In this document: one piece after another, positions 1-8,941 of the stretch
How positions within the stretch are numbered: position 1 is the stretch's first letter
Layout: each line of letters starts with the position of its first letter
Origin: Caedibacter sp. 37-49
GTDB taxonomy: Bacteria; Pseudomonadota; Alphaproteobacteria; Caedimonadales; Caedimonadaceae
Length of the DNA stretch: 39,123 nt
NCBI GenBank assembly: GCA_001898725.1
Contig: MKUV01000078.1
Span: 1-39,123, forward strand
Direction of reading: 5' to 3'
Made by a program: the position numbers and the translations under genes
Notes under the pieces: model-generated
Told to the model about the DNA's origin: nothing
Seen by the model: only the letters and a program-made list of their open reading frames with translations
Databases searched by the model: none

Positions 1-103
1 CTGTAAAAGAGGGAGGATGGTCCAAGGACGGCATTTTATGAATGGAAAGAAATCATTTGTTTTGTTCCTTAGCCTTTCCAACCTTTCTTTCAGCAAAAGG
101 CTT

Positions 104-146
104 CCCCTTCCTTTCTGTGGCTCACTGTCACAGGAAGGAACAGGGG
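104..146. repeat. Long imperfect hairpin
   Basis: Positions 110-119 pair with 129-138 over 10 pairs (one G-T) around a 9-base loop. The stem extends outward through TT/AA and then CCCC (104-107) with GGGG (143-146) across a small bulge. No T-run follows, so it is not an obvious intrinsic terminator. It also lies within a 54-codon open frame (2-166) with a hydrophobic segment, so it may be part of a decayed gene. Confidence 0.6.
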
Positions 147-383
147 CAAACAATAAACATAAATAATAAACAGGGAGTATAAAAATGGATACATATGAAC
201 AAAAAAATAAGGTTAAGAGGCAACAAGCACATCTATGGTTTAGCCAGATGAAACAGTGCCTAAAAAAGGTTTTAAGGCAAGGTTTTAGGGGGACAAACTC
301 TTCCCTGATGAATGAGCGTCTTTCTTCGGATGAACAGCTGTTTCACCGTGGGTGGGATCTGCTTTTTGAGTCTCGTCCGTATG

Positions 384-525
384 ATCCTCAGGCTTGTCCC
401 GAGGAGCTCAGGCAACCTGAGGGTGTAACTAGGGACCAAAAGGTCCAAAACGTGTGTGAGAGGTACAGCGAAAGAGTAAAGAAGCAACGGTGCTTAAAAC
501 TTGGAGAAGTTTTTCGCTGTTGTAG
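384..525 (+). repeat. Direct repeat, copy A (142 bp)
   Basis: Aligns without gaps at a constant offset of 612 bases to 996-1137, with about 15 mismatches counted by eye. The left end is a degenerate form of the palindrome that is intact in copy B: the right arm is changed here (gaggagctc against gaggatccc). It overlaps ORF 185-586, which argues that this ORF is at least partly repeat-derived. Confidence 0.8.
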
Positions 526-527
526 AT

Positions 528-552
528 GGATTCCCACTTACGCGAGGATGAC
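528..552 (-). repeat. 25-base palindromic element, inverted copy
   Basis: The reverse complement matches 653-677 with about four mismatches. It abuts copy A of the direct repeat. Both arms are degraded compared with the copy at 916-940. Confidence 0.6.
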
Positions 553-652
553 ACAGGTTAGGGATAGGAAATGCTCGTTGGAATGACACAGGAGAAGCAG
601 GATATTCCCGTCTCTCTAGTGTATCGAAAATATGGTGTGGCAACCATTTGAT

Positions 653-692
653 GTCATCCTCGTGAAAGCGGGGATCCAGGAAAATTTGGAAG
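653..692 (+). repeat. Palindromic element with flank, copy 1
   Basis: Begins gtcatcctcg and continues through ggggatccagg to a ggaagg end. It matches 916-956 along its length with a few substitutions and a one-base length difference. The core folds through cctcg/cgggg-type arms around gaaag. Confidence 0.7.
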
Positions 693-732
693 GTATCGAA
701 TGGTGATAGGCAAGATCTATATGTTGCTTGAG

Positions 733-755
733 ATTCTCGGGACAAGCCCGAGAAT
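733..755. repeat. Perfect palindrome, 9-bp arms
   Basis: Arms attctcggg (733-741) and cccgagaat (747-755) surround a five-base acaag loop. The loop is the reverse complement of the cttgt loop of the palindrome at 996-1018, so the two are inverted relatives. Confidence 0.75.
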
Positions 756-915
756 GACCAAAGGTTGGGGGAACGAGAATGCTTATTGGCAAGGATGATG
801 CCTGCTGAGAAGAGGGACAATATTGAGGACAACGAAGGTTAGAAACGTAAAGGCTCGCTGACGAGAGCTGGACAGACGTTGGTTGATGACCCTTGACACA
901 GGAAACACCTCCACT

Positions 916-956
916 GTCATCCCCGCGAAAGCGGGGATCCAGGAAGAGCTGGAAGG
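916..956 (+). repeat. Palindromic element with flank, copy 2
   Basis: Best-preserved copy: gtcatccccg, then cgaaag, then cggggatcc and an aggaag-rich flank. The arms atccccg and cggggat pair perfectly around cgaaag. It is related to 653-692 and, inverted, to 528-552. Confidence 0.75.
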
Positions 957-995
957 ATCAGCGACAAAAGGAATGAAATAACGTCTCTCTTCGTC

Positions 996-1137
996 ATCCT
1001 CGGGCTTGTCCCGAGGATCCCAGGCAACCTGAAGGTGTAACTAGGGACCAGAAGGTCCAAAACGTGTATGACAGGCACGGCGAAAGAGTGAAGAAGCAAC
1101 GGTGCTTAAAACTTGGAAATGCTTTTCACTTTTGTAG
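996..1137 (+). repeat. Direct repeat, copy B (142 bp), with intact palindrome
   Basis: Ungapped partner of 384-525. It opens with a perfect palindrome, atcctcggg (996-1004) and cccgaggat (1010-1018) with loop cttgt. The body contains ggtgtaactagggacca and gaagcaacggtgcttaaaac, shared with copy A, so the repeat unit is larger than the palindrome alone. Confidence 0.8.
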
Positions 1138-1432
1138 ACGAATTCTCGTCTCTCGCCACGGCAAAGCCTTAGTCGTAGACGGGTTGCGAGAATAACAGGG
1201 GAAAGGAAAAGATGATCTAAAATCTCATCGTGTATGAAAAGGACATAAGTAAAATAAAGAAAAAAATGAAAATAGGGAGTAAAATGTTACCAGTATAAAA
1301 CGACAAATAAGACAGGTCTTGGACAAGCCTCATATTCTTCTTAATAACATATTAAGAATAAAACAAAAACCATACTGGCTTTTTGTAAGAAGCCAATGTA
1401 AAAAGAAAGATGATTCAATAAAGGTCATAAGC

Positions 1433-4400
1433 ATGAAGAAAAAGCAGCTGAATCAACGTGTCGAAATCATAGTTGATCTTGTTCAAAGTAAAGTAAGCGA
1501 TCCTTTAAAACACCACATTAAAAGCTTTACTCAACAATTTTTTGCAACGCTCGCTTCAGATGATATGCGCAAAATTCCCTTGGAAAATCTTGCTGCAGGC
1601 GTTCTCGATCTTTGGGAATTCTTCCAAGAACGCAAAGCTGGAAAACCTAAGATTCGCATTTATTACTGGAAGCCAGACGTTACTTTACCACTTTCTTTAG
1701 CTGAGCGGATTGTGATTGATATCATTAATGATGACATGTCATTTCTAGTCGATTCCCTCATCCAGCTTTTACAAAAGCATGATTTAAAAGCAAAGCGAAT
1801 TGTTCATCCCGTTATTAAGGTGCAGCGTACGCCTGATGGCAAACTAAATGAAGTTTTTGAATTAACACAAGAAACGGCAGAGACACAATATGAGTCTGTT
1901 ATTCATTGTGAAATTGTCGAAGCAATATCGCCTGAACTCGTTGATATTCTTGCCACTGACCTGCAGAGTGTCTTACAAGATGTACGCTTTGCGACTTCAG
2001 ATTGGAAGAAGATGCTTGATAAAGTTCTTGTTGCCAAAGAGCATCTTAAAGAGACTTGTCCTCAAGAATATGCTGAACATCAAGCGGAAATGATCCATTT
2101 CTTAGAATGGATTCGTGAAGATCATTATACCTTCTTGGGATATGCTTACTACGATTTCTCAAAAACTTCTAATAATGAAGGGGTGAAAATTTCTTGTCTT
2201 CATGGCCTTGGGATTATGAAGCTTGAGCCTTATCAAAATTTGGCTAAAATTTTTGATGGCGTTGATTTTACAACACAAACACTTCAATATATTTTAGAAC
2301 CTACTCCTTTATTCGTTAATAAAGCCAGTCAGACTTCTCAAGTTCATCGCGGCGTGACAATGGACGTTATTGGCGTCAAGCATTTTTCGCCAGACGGCAC
2401 TGTCATTGGAATGCATCTTTTTATGGGATTATTCACGTCCGTAGCTTATGATAGCAGTGTTCGTGACATCCCTTTATTGCGCCGGAAATTAGATCGCATC
2501 TTAGAGTATACAGGGTTGATTCCGAATTGGCATGATGGGAAATCTCTCATTCACATTTTAGATTCGCTCCCTCGGGATGATTTTTTTCAAGCAGATATCG
2601 AGAAATTAGCTGAAATTGGGTTAGCCGTTTTAAATCTTCAGGAACGACAACGATTTGCTCTTTTTATCCATCAAGATCAATTTAACCGTTTTTTGTCGTG
2701 CTTAGTTTATATTCCACGTGAGCGTTTTGACTCTGAACTATGTGATCTTATTGGTGAAACATTAGCGCAAGATTTAAAGGGGATTCTCTCCGTTTATAAA
2801 GCGCAATTTGGTTCTTTTGCACTTGCACGTGTTCATTATACCATTGATATTCCAGGAGGAATTAAAGATGTTTATAGTGTTAATGCCTTAGAGCAGAAAA
2901 TCGTTAAGGTTGCACGTTCATGGAATGATGATTTGCGGCTAACGTTGGTTTCAGCTTTTAATGATCATGAAGGGCAGCAATTCTATAAACGCTATCGGCA
3001 AGCTTTTACAAAAGGATACCAAGAACGCTTTCAAGGAATGGAAGTAAAGGCAGATATTGAGCAAATTGAATTAGTCTATCAATCGAATTCGCCTAAAGCG
3101 CGTATTTATACTTTGGAAGAGGGACCAAGTAATTGCTTACGCTTAAAAATTTTTAATCCAAGTGAGCCTGTCGCACTTTCGGATATCTTACCTGTGCTTG
3201 AAAACCTTGATTTAAGAATAATTAAGGAAATTCCTTTTTTGGTGAAACCAAAAGGTTCTCATACACCTGTATGGATCCATGATTTTGAGATGCTTACACG
3301 CGATGGATATGTGGTTAATTCTGCTGAAATTAGAGATAATTTCTTTGCAGCTTTGAAAGCGATCAAAGCTAAAGTGATTGAAGATGATAGCCTAAATCGT
3401 CTTGTTTTAAGAGCAAATCTAATGCCACGTGAAGTGTTAATACTAAGGATTTTAACGAAGTATTTGCGCCAACTTCAGTTTTCTTTTAGTCGTGAATACA
3501 TTGAGCAAACCCTTCTAAAATATTCTGATATTACGAAGCAACTTGTCACCTTTTTTAGAAGTAAATTTGATCCATCAATTGCCCTTGATGACGCTTTCTT
3601 AAAGCAAGAGATATTACAGAACATTGATCATATTCAAAACTCTGATGAAGATAAAATCTTAAGACGCTTTTTTAATCTTATACAGGCAGCTTTAAGAACA
3701 AATTTTTATCAGAAAGATGAACAAGAGAATTTTAAGACCTATACATCTATTAAATTTGATTGCCAACAAATTGAAGAGCTTCCTTTACCTAAACCCAAGT
3801 ATGAAATTTATGTTTATTCATCACGATTTGAGGCGATTCATTTAAGAGGTGGAAAAGTTGCTCGAGGCGGTATTCGATGGTCAGATCGTCTCGAAGATTA
3901 TCGAACTGAAATTCTGGGTCTTCTTAAGGCTCAAATGGTTAAGAATACAGTAATTGTCCCAGTGGGTTCAAAAGGCGGCTTTGTCCTTAAAGCTATCCCT
4001 CAAAATGCGAGCCGAGCTGAGCTTTTAAATGAAGCTATAGTTTGCTATAAAACAATGATTCAAGGCTTATTAGATATTACCGATAATTTCAAAAATGGAC
4101 AAGTTATCCCACCTAAAGATGTCGTGCGTTGGGATGATAATGATCCTTATCTCGTTGTTGCTGCAGATAAAGGAACTGCGACATTTTCTGATCATGCAAA
4201 TGCTGTTTCTAAAGCATATAATTTTTGGTTGGATGATGCATTTGCTTCAGGGGGTTCAAGTGGCTATGACCATAAAAAGATTGGGATTACAGCGCGTGGG
4301 GCTTGGGAATCGGTAAAACGACATTTTTATGAACTCGATTTTTCTATAGAAAATACGCCATTTACTGTTGTAGGTGTTGGCGACATGTCTGGAGATGTTT

Positions 4401-6301
4401 TTGGAAATGGTATGCTTCAGTTTGACACCATAAAACTTGTTGCGGCTTTCAATCATCATCACATTTTTATTGATCCTAATCCTGATCCTAAGTTGAGTTA
4501 CGCCGAACGTAAAAGGTTGTTTTCTCTTCCAAGCTCAACATGGAAAGATTATGACCCCGCTTTTATTTCAAAGGGCGGTGGTGTTTTTGAGAAAACAGCG
4601 AAAATGATTTCTCTGTCACCTGAAATCCAACAACTATTTAATTTTAATGTCGCTGAAATAACACCGAATGAGCTTATCAAAGCTATTCTAAAATTGAAGG
4701 TCGATCTTTTATGGTTTGGGGGAATCGGAACTTTTATTAAGTCTTCAAAAGAAAACCATCAAGATGTAGGTGACCGTACAAACGATAATGTACGGGTTAA
4801 TGCAAAAGAACTTCGTTGTAAAGTTATTGGGGAAGGAGCAAACTTAGGCGTTACTCAGTTAGGTCGAATTGAATATGCAAATTGTGGCGGTCGTCTTAAC
4901 ACAGACGCTATTGATAACTCTGGTGGCGTAAATTGCTCAGATCATGAAGTGAATATTAAAATTCTTCTTAATCGAATGGTCTTAGCGGGTAATTTAACCT
5001 TAGTAGACCGCAATAAACTTTTAGAGTCTATGACAAACGATATTGCTAAGCTTGTTTTGCGCGATAATTACAAGCAAGCACAAGCCATCAGTTTACTTGA
5101 AGCGCAAGGGCCAAATCTTCTTGATGGGCAGATAAGGATCATGCGAACTCTTGAAGCCAAAGGGATTCTCAATCGAACTCTCGAGTATCTGCCAGATGAT
5201 GCCACAATGCTCGAGTATCAAACCTTACAAAAAGGTCTAACAAAGCCAGAAATTGCAATCTTATTGGCTTATAGTAAAATTGATTTTTATCAAGAAATTC
5301 TTACTTCTTCCTTATTAGATGATTTTGTTTTTGAGGAAGATCTTTTAAATTATTTTCCAGAAAATATGCGTAAATCTTATCGAGCGGAAATTTTGGTACA
5401 CCCTCTTCGACGTGAGATTATCGCTACAAAAATCACAAATGAAATTGTTAATCGTATTAGTGCCAGTTTTATTTATGATACCATGGCGAAATTGAATTGC
5501 AGTCTTGAAGATGTCTTTAAAGCTTATATCCTTATTCGTAATGTCTTTGATTTACGCACTTTATGGCGCCAGCTTGAAAGTCTTGATAAACAAATCCATC
5601 CCTCAACACTTTTAAAAGTGATGATTGATATTCTTCATATGGTACGTCGCACAATTAAGTGGCTTATTCGTCATTATAAAATGCAAGATAATATTACGGC
5701 TTCAACACATCTCTTTAAGCTTGGGACAAACGCTTTTCTGTCAGACTTAGAGACATTTTTGGATGAGCAAAGTCAACAAAATAGGCAGCAACAAATTGCT
5801 CTTTATGAAAATTTAGGGCTTCCCCAAAAACTTGCTCTTGAGATTTCTCACATTCAGGTTGCGACATCTTCTCCGGACATTATTTTAATTGCTTCACAAA
5901 CAGGCTACAGCATTGCACAGATTGCGACAATCTATTTTCTCGTGGGCGCTCGGCTTGGGATAACGCGCTTAAGGCAAGCTATTGAGAAGATAAAATCCAA
6001 TACTTCTTGGCACCGGCTCGCAATTTTAGGCATTCAAGAAGATCTCTTTAATATTCAGAATGAAGTCGTGATTCAAGTTTTACAATTTGATGAAAATCAT
6101 GATCCTCAAGATCCTCGATTAAAAGTGCAAAAGCTTCTAGAATTATGGGCCAAAGCTTCACAAGATAAATTATTGTCTTTAGATAGTTTATTACAAGAAG
6201 CCTTTTTACAAAATTCCTTTGATCTTGCAAATCTTTCTGTTGTAACGCGAGAATTACGAAACCTCATAACGGAATTGGTGATAAGCCAGAAGCCAGATTA
6301 G
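1433..6301 (+). CDS. NAD-specific glutamate dehydrogenase, large bacterial type
   Basis: Oxidatively deaminates glutamate to 2-oxoglutarate and ammonia with NAD+, feeding amino acids into the TCA cycle; cytoplasmic. The 1622-residue length fits the large (about 180 kDa) NAD-GDH family, not the 450-residue enzymes. A long N-terminal regulatory part precedes the catalytic core, where the segment GGIRWSDRLEDYRTE is followed by KNTVIVPVGSKGGF at about residues 810-850. A nucleotide-binding part with GVGDMSGDVFGNGML and GEGANLGVTQ follows, then a helical C-terminal domain. The frame is open from a TTG at 1319, but those 38 extra residues look non-conserved. ATG 1433 has an AAAGG about eight bases upstream and starts a family-like MKKKQLNQRVEI. 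The last 38 bases overlap the 3' end of prs on the other strand. Confidence 0.93.
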   Translation: MKKKQLNQRVEIIVDLVQSKVSDPLKHHIKSFTQQFFATLASDDMRKIPLENLAAGVLDLWEFFQERKAGKPKIRIYYWKPDVTLPLSLAERIVIDIINDDMSFLVDSLIQLLQKHDLKAKRIVHPVIKVQRTPDGKLNEVFELTQETAETQYESVIHCEIVEAISPELVDILATDLQSVLQDVRFATSDWKKMLDKVLVAKEHLKETCPQEYAEHQAEMIHFLEWIREDHYTFLGYAYYDFSKTSNNEGVKISCLHGLGIMKLEPYQNLAKIFDGVDFTTQTLQYILEPTPLFVNKASQTSQVHRGVTMDVIGVKHFSPDGTVIGMHLFMGLFTSVAYDSSVRDIPLLRRKLDRILEYTGLIPNWHDGKSLIHILDSLPRDDFFQADIEKLAEIGLAVLNLQERQRFALFIHQDQFNRFLSCLVYIPRERFDSELCDLIGETLAQDLKGILSVYKAQFGSFALARVHYTIDIPGGIKDVYSVNALEQKIVKVARSWNDDLRLTLVSAFNDHEGQQFYKRYRQAFTKGYQERFQGMEVKADIEQIELVYQSNSPKARIYTLEEGPSNCLRLKIFNPSEPVALSDILPVLENLDLRIIKEIPFLVKPKGSHTPVWIHDFEMLTRDGYVVNSAEIRDNFFAALKAIKAKVIEDDSLNRLVLRANLMPREVLILRILTKYLRQLQFSFSREYIEQTLLKYSDITKQLVTFFRSKFDPSIALDDAFLKQEILQNIDHIQNSDEDKILRRFFNLIQAALRTNFYQKDEQENFKTYTSIKFDCQQIEELPLPKPKYEIYVYSSRFEAIHLRGGKVARGGIRWSDRLEDYRTEILGLLKAQMVKNTVIVPVGSKGGFVLKAIPQNASRAELLNEAIVCYKTMIQGLLDITDNFKNGQVIPPKDVVRWDDNDPYLVVAADKGTATFSDHANAVSKAYNFWLDDAFASGGSSGYDHKKIGITARGAWESVKRHFYELDFSIENTPFTVVGVGDMSGDVFGNGMLQFDTIKLVAAFNHHHIFIDPNPDPKLSYAERKRLFSLPSSTWKDYDPAFISKGGGVFEKTAKMISLSPEIQQLFNFNVAEITPNELIKAILKLKVDLLWFGGIGTFIKSSKENHQDVGDRTNDNVRVNAKELRCKVIGEGANLGVTQLGRIEYANCGGRLNTDAIDNSGGVNCSDHEVNIKILLNRMVLAGNLTLVDRNKLLESMTNDIAKLVLRDNYKQAQAISLLEAQGPNLLDGQIRIMRTLEAKGILNRTLEYLPDDATMLEYQTLQKGLTKPEIAILLAYSKIDFYQEILTSSLLDDFVFEEDLLNYFPENMRKSYRAEILVHPLRREIIATKITNEIVNRISASFIYDTMAKLNCSLEDVFKAYILIRNVFDLRTLWRQLESLDKQIHPSTLLKVMIDILHMVRRTIKWLIRHYKMQDNITASTHLFKLGTNAFLSDLETFLDEQSQQNRQQQIALYENLGLPQKLALEISHIQVATSSPDIILIASQTGYSIAQIATIYFLVGARLGITRLRQAIEKIKSNTSWHRLAILGIQEDLFNIQNEVVIQVLQFDENHDPQDPRLKVQKLLELWAKASQDKLLSLDSLLQEAFLQNSFDLANLSVVTRELRNLITELVISQKPD

Positions 6302-7193
6302 TCGTTAAAGCTTCTATAATTAAGGGAGCAACTGAGAGAGATTGGATCTTAAGGCATTTATGATTTAAGATTGAAGAGTAAATACTGTCTGTGATGTAAA
6401 CGTTGTCGAGACATGAGGCTTCAATCCTTTTAACTGCGTCTCCTGTTAAGACGCCGTGTGTGATATAAGCTTTTACTGATTTTGCTTCAGCTTGCTTAAG
6501 AGTTTCAGAAGCTTTACAAAGCGTTTCTGCGGTATCAACAATATCATCAATAAGAATACAAGGACGGCCTTTTACTGAAGTTTCTAATGACATGATACAA
6601 GTGCCTGACTCAGCATGTCTTCGTTTGTAAAGCGAGACGACATCAAGGTTTAGAAGTTTTGCAAGCGCATGAGCTCGGTCAATTCCTCCTTGGTCGGGTG
6701 AAATAATGAGTGTATCTTTAGGAAGATAATCAGAAGCTATTGCTTCATAAAAAACGGAAGTGATAGGAACATTCTGTAATGAAAGATTGGAAAACTTTCG
6801 TAAGTGTTCAGAATGCAAATCGACCGTTATGATTTTGTCAGCTCCCGAAGTTATAATTAATTGCGCGATCAAGTTAGCAGGAATCGAAGACGAGGTAATT
6901 GTTTGACGATCTTGGCGTGAATAACCAAAATAGGGAATCACAGCTGTAACAGACCTTGGATTATTCGACTTTATGGCATCTAAAGTAATCATTAATTCCA
7001 TCAAATTATCATTTACAGGAAAAGAAGTTGATTGAATTACAAAAACGTCTTCTCCTGTTAGTTCTTCAAAAATTTTTACACAAAATTCTTTATTAGAAAA
7101 AATTTTAAGAGAAGATTTTACAAGAGGAATATTAAGCGAAAAAGCAATCTTTTCGGCTAAAGGTCGGTTGCTACTTCCGCTAACAATTTTCAT
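6264..7193 (-). CDS. prs: Ribose-phosphate pyrophosphokinase (PRPP synthetase), divergent
   Basis: Makes PRPP from ribose 5-phosphate and ATP for nucleotide, histidine and NAD synthesis. The 309 residues fit the family. Visible motifs are QSTSFPVNDNLMEL (54-67), PYFGYSRQDRQ (87-97), DLHS (125-128), SPDQGG (165-170), KRR (190-192) and the PRPP loop ILIDDIVDTAETL (213-225). Two normally well-kept stretches differ: the Q-I-Q-G-F-F segment after DLH is EHLRKFS, and the arginine usually found after ARQDRK is lost in QTITSSSIPANLIA. It could be the only PRPP synthetase or a second copy; the window cannot say. It starts seven bases after the hemY stop, so it is probably the last gene of the hemD operon. 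Its end overlaps the dehydrogenase gene by 38 bases. Confidence 0.9.
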   Translation of the reverse strand: MKIVSGSSNRPLAEKIAFSLNIPLVKSSLKIFSNKEFCVKIFEELTGEDVFVIQSTSFPVNDNLMELMITLDAIKSNNPRSVTAVIPYFGYSRQDRQTITSSSIPANLIAQLIITSGADKIITVDLHSEHLRKFSNLSLQNVPITSVFYEAIASDYLPKDTLIISPDQGGIDRAHALAKLLNLDVVSLYKRRHAESGTCIMSLETSVKGRPCILIDDIVDTAETLCKASETLKQAEAKSVKAYITHGVLTGDAVKRIEASCLDNVYITDSIYSSILNHKCLKIQSLSVAPLIIEALTTNLASGLSPIPL

Positions 7194-7200
7194 CTTGAGC

Positions 7201-8322
7201 TTATTTAAAAGGATTATTTTTTGAAAGTTTCTCTTCCAAACTGTGGACTTTCACAGAATCCTTTGTGACTCTTGCCAGTTGATTAATATACTCTTCTGTC
7301 GCTCCCCAGAGATGAGCTTTATGCGCAGCTTCAGCTAAAGCTATTAAAGAAACTTCATGATCTTGATTTTTCGACGTTAATTTTTGGATTGCTTCATAAG
7401 TTTCCAGAGCAGTTTTAGAAGTTATTGTTTGTAAATACAGTTTGAGAAGGTCTTCACTTGGGAATAACTTCCAAAGGCGTTTAATCAAAAATTGAGCGCG
7501 CCACCGATGATTCAATTTTATATGAAGTTCTGCCAAAATTTTTCCTTCTTCTACACCGGGATGAAGCCGATAAGCTTTCCGAGCTCGAGAAAGAGCTTCT
7601 TTATAAGCATGCTGACCTTCCAAAGATTTCGCCCAATTTGTTAAGAGAGCACCTTTTTTCTCATCTAAGTAAGTTTTTTCAAGATAACCAAGCCGTTTGA
7701 GTTGCTCTAAAGCCTGTTCCGCTTTTGTATAGTCTCCTAATGCTTGAGCTTGTTCGTGAACTGTTTTAAGCGCCCATGGAGAATGAGGAAAATATTGCAA
7801 TGCCTTTTCAGTATAGGCAAGAGCTTGTGCTGGACGATCATTTTTTAAACTAAGGCGAGCAAGACCCTGCCATCCTAAGTATTCTACTTTTTTATAAGTT
7901 GTCATAACTTTAAAAATCATTTTTGCTTGTTCATCATCATTAAGAGCGATCAAAGCCATGGCTTCAAAATATTCACCTAAGCCTTGGATAGGGCTATATT
8001 TCTGGACTAATTTTGCTTTTTCAAGAGCAATTTTAGGTAATCCTCGTTCTAAAGCTAAGAAGATAGACATAATTTCTTCAGGAATTTTATTACGATGACG
8101 TTTTTGATGATATTTTCGCCAATTAAAAAGAAAGTGTAATAAGTTTGTACATAATTTAATGGCTAGAAGAGAAACGATAAGAAGAAAGAATAACATGCCA
8201 GCGGTTGCTTCGAGTTGATAATCCTGCCAGGTAATTGTAATCAGTCCGCCATATCTATGAAGAAAAAAGATAACAACGCCTAAGAGTAAGCAGGCAAGAG
8301 AGAATGAAGATAACTTTCTCAT
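7201..8322 (-). CDS. hemY: HemY-like membrane protein with TPR repeats
   Basis: Member of the proteobacterial HemY family (HemY N-terminal domain plus tetratricopeptide repeats), encoded with heme-synthesis genes; its exact biochemical role is unsettled. This is not the protoporphyrinogen oxidase also called HemY. Two hydrophobic segments lie near the N terminus (about residues 6-25 and 44-66), a basic stretch follows (KYHQKRHRNK), and the rest is helical TPR-like sequence such as ALAYTEKALQYFPHSPWAL. The frame can be extended to 8370, but ATG 8322 has GAGGA five bases upstream and follows the preceding stop by one base, so I use it (373 residues). It is the third gene of the hemD operon. Confidence 0.85.
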   Translation of the reverse strand: MRKLSSFSLACLLLGVVIFFLHRYGGLITITWQDYQLEATAGMLFFLLIVSLLAIKLCTNLLHFLFNWRKYHQKRHRNKIPEEIMSIFLALERGLPKIALEKAKLVQKYSPIQGLGEYFEAMALIALNDDEQAKMIFKVMTTYKKVEYLGWQGLARLSLKNDRPAQALAYTEKALQYFPHSPWALKTVHEQAQALGDYTKAEQALEQLKRLGYLEKTYLDEKKGALLTNWAKSLEGQHAYKEALSRARKAYRLHPGVEEGKILAELHIKLNHRWRAQFLIKRLWKLFPSEDLLKLYLQTITSKTALETYEAIQKLTSKNQDHEVSLIALAEAAHKAHLWGATEEYINQLARVTKDSVKVHSLEEKLSKNNPFK

Positions 8323-8323
8323 A

Positions 8324-8941
8324 TTAATCCTCAATTGAAAGTGATTTTTGAACAGCAGAGGCCTTTTCAAGCCATAGGGCCAAAGGCGAAGTACTGTCTT
8401 GGGCTAAAGGCTTTAAAATATCTATAGCTTGTCGAAGGTTTCCTTGCTTCATAAACTCATAAGCTTGGCTGTAAACTTTGTGATTAGGAATCTCTTTAAT
8501 ATTGATGTGATTAGAAAACCACCGAAAAAGAACCTGTTTTTCGAGTAAAGGAACAGAAACTTGTGAAGGCTTTTGGTTTTCCATCAATACCTTAAATTCA
8601 TGTATAAGCTTTTGATAAGTTGGTTCTATTTCTTGTGTCTTTACGGCTGTTTGTTGTGACGTTAATAGGTCTAATTTTTGAGTAAGCTCATTTAGAGAAG
8701 TTTCGTAAAGTTTAACTCTTTCCTCAGTAGCAGCGATCCTTTTTTCAAGAGTAGAAAATTGTGAGGAAAGAGTAAGAATAGCTTGACGGGGATTTAAATG
8801 ATGAACAATAAGAGCAACACCGATTAGCGCAAATCCTAAAAAAACAATATTTACAAGAACAGCTTTCTTCAAAAGGGGTGCTGAAGCCTCTGGCATTTCT
8901 GCCTCTATTTTAGTCGACGATTCTTGGGGGTGTGTCATCAC
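8324..8941 (-). CDS. Mitofilin-like inner-membrane protein in the heme cluster
   Basis: A 205-residue protein with a cytoplasmic N-terminal tail of about 26 residues, one transmembrane segment (about 27-46) and a predicted periplasmic coiled coil (STLEKRIAATEERVKLYETS and on to about 120), then a helical end. Alphaproteobacteria commonly carry a mitofilin/Mic60-related gene between hemD and hemY, and this one has that position and architecture, though it is shorter than many members. The assignment rests on position and layout, not on a signature motif. Its ATGATG start overlaps the hemD stop by four bases and the hemY start lies one base after its end, so translation is probably coupled. Confidence 0.7.
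   Translation of the reverse strand: MMTHPQESSTKIEAEMPEASAPLLKKAVLVNIVFLGFALIGVALIVHHLNPRQAILTLSSQFSTLEKRIAATEERVKLYETSLNELTQKLDLLTSQQTAVKTQEIEPTYQKLIHEFKVLMENQKPSQVSVPLLEKQVLFRWFSNHINIKEIPNHKVYSQAYEFMKQGNLRQAIDILKPLAQDSTSPLALWLEKASAVQKSLSIED

Larger units (their letters stand above)
1..1432. repeat. Repeat-rich region upstream of the glutamate dehydrogenase gene
   Basis: This stretch holds no gene I can defend. It contains a strong hairpin (104-146), two copies of a 142-base direct repeat (384-525 and 996-1137), three copies of a 25-base element resembling gtcatccYcg...ggggatcc (653-677 and 916-940 direct, 528-552 inverted) and two perfect short palindromes (733-755 and 996-1018). ORFs crossing it, such as 185-586 (+), read mostly repeat sequence. 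It looks like an accumulation site for small palindromic intergenic repeats of the kind seen in several alphaproteobacterial genomes. The family was not identified by search. Confidence 0.75.

Noticed and set aside
185-586. ORF of 133 codons with a good ribosome site (AGGGAG, 172-177)
   Set aside because: From 384 on it reads repeat sequence shared with 996-1137, and its end runs through the inverted palindromic element. Only the first 60 or so residues could be genuine, and I recognise nothing in them.
494-1099. Minus-strand ORFs 494-832 and 917-1099
   Set aside because: They translate palindromic repeats (HPRVSGNPS, LPGSPLSRG-type sequence), which commonly stay open by chance.
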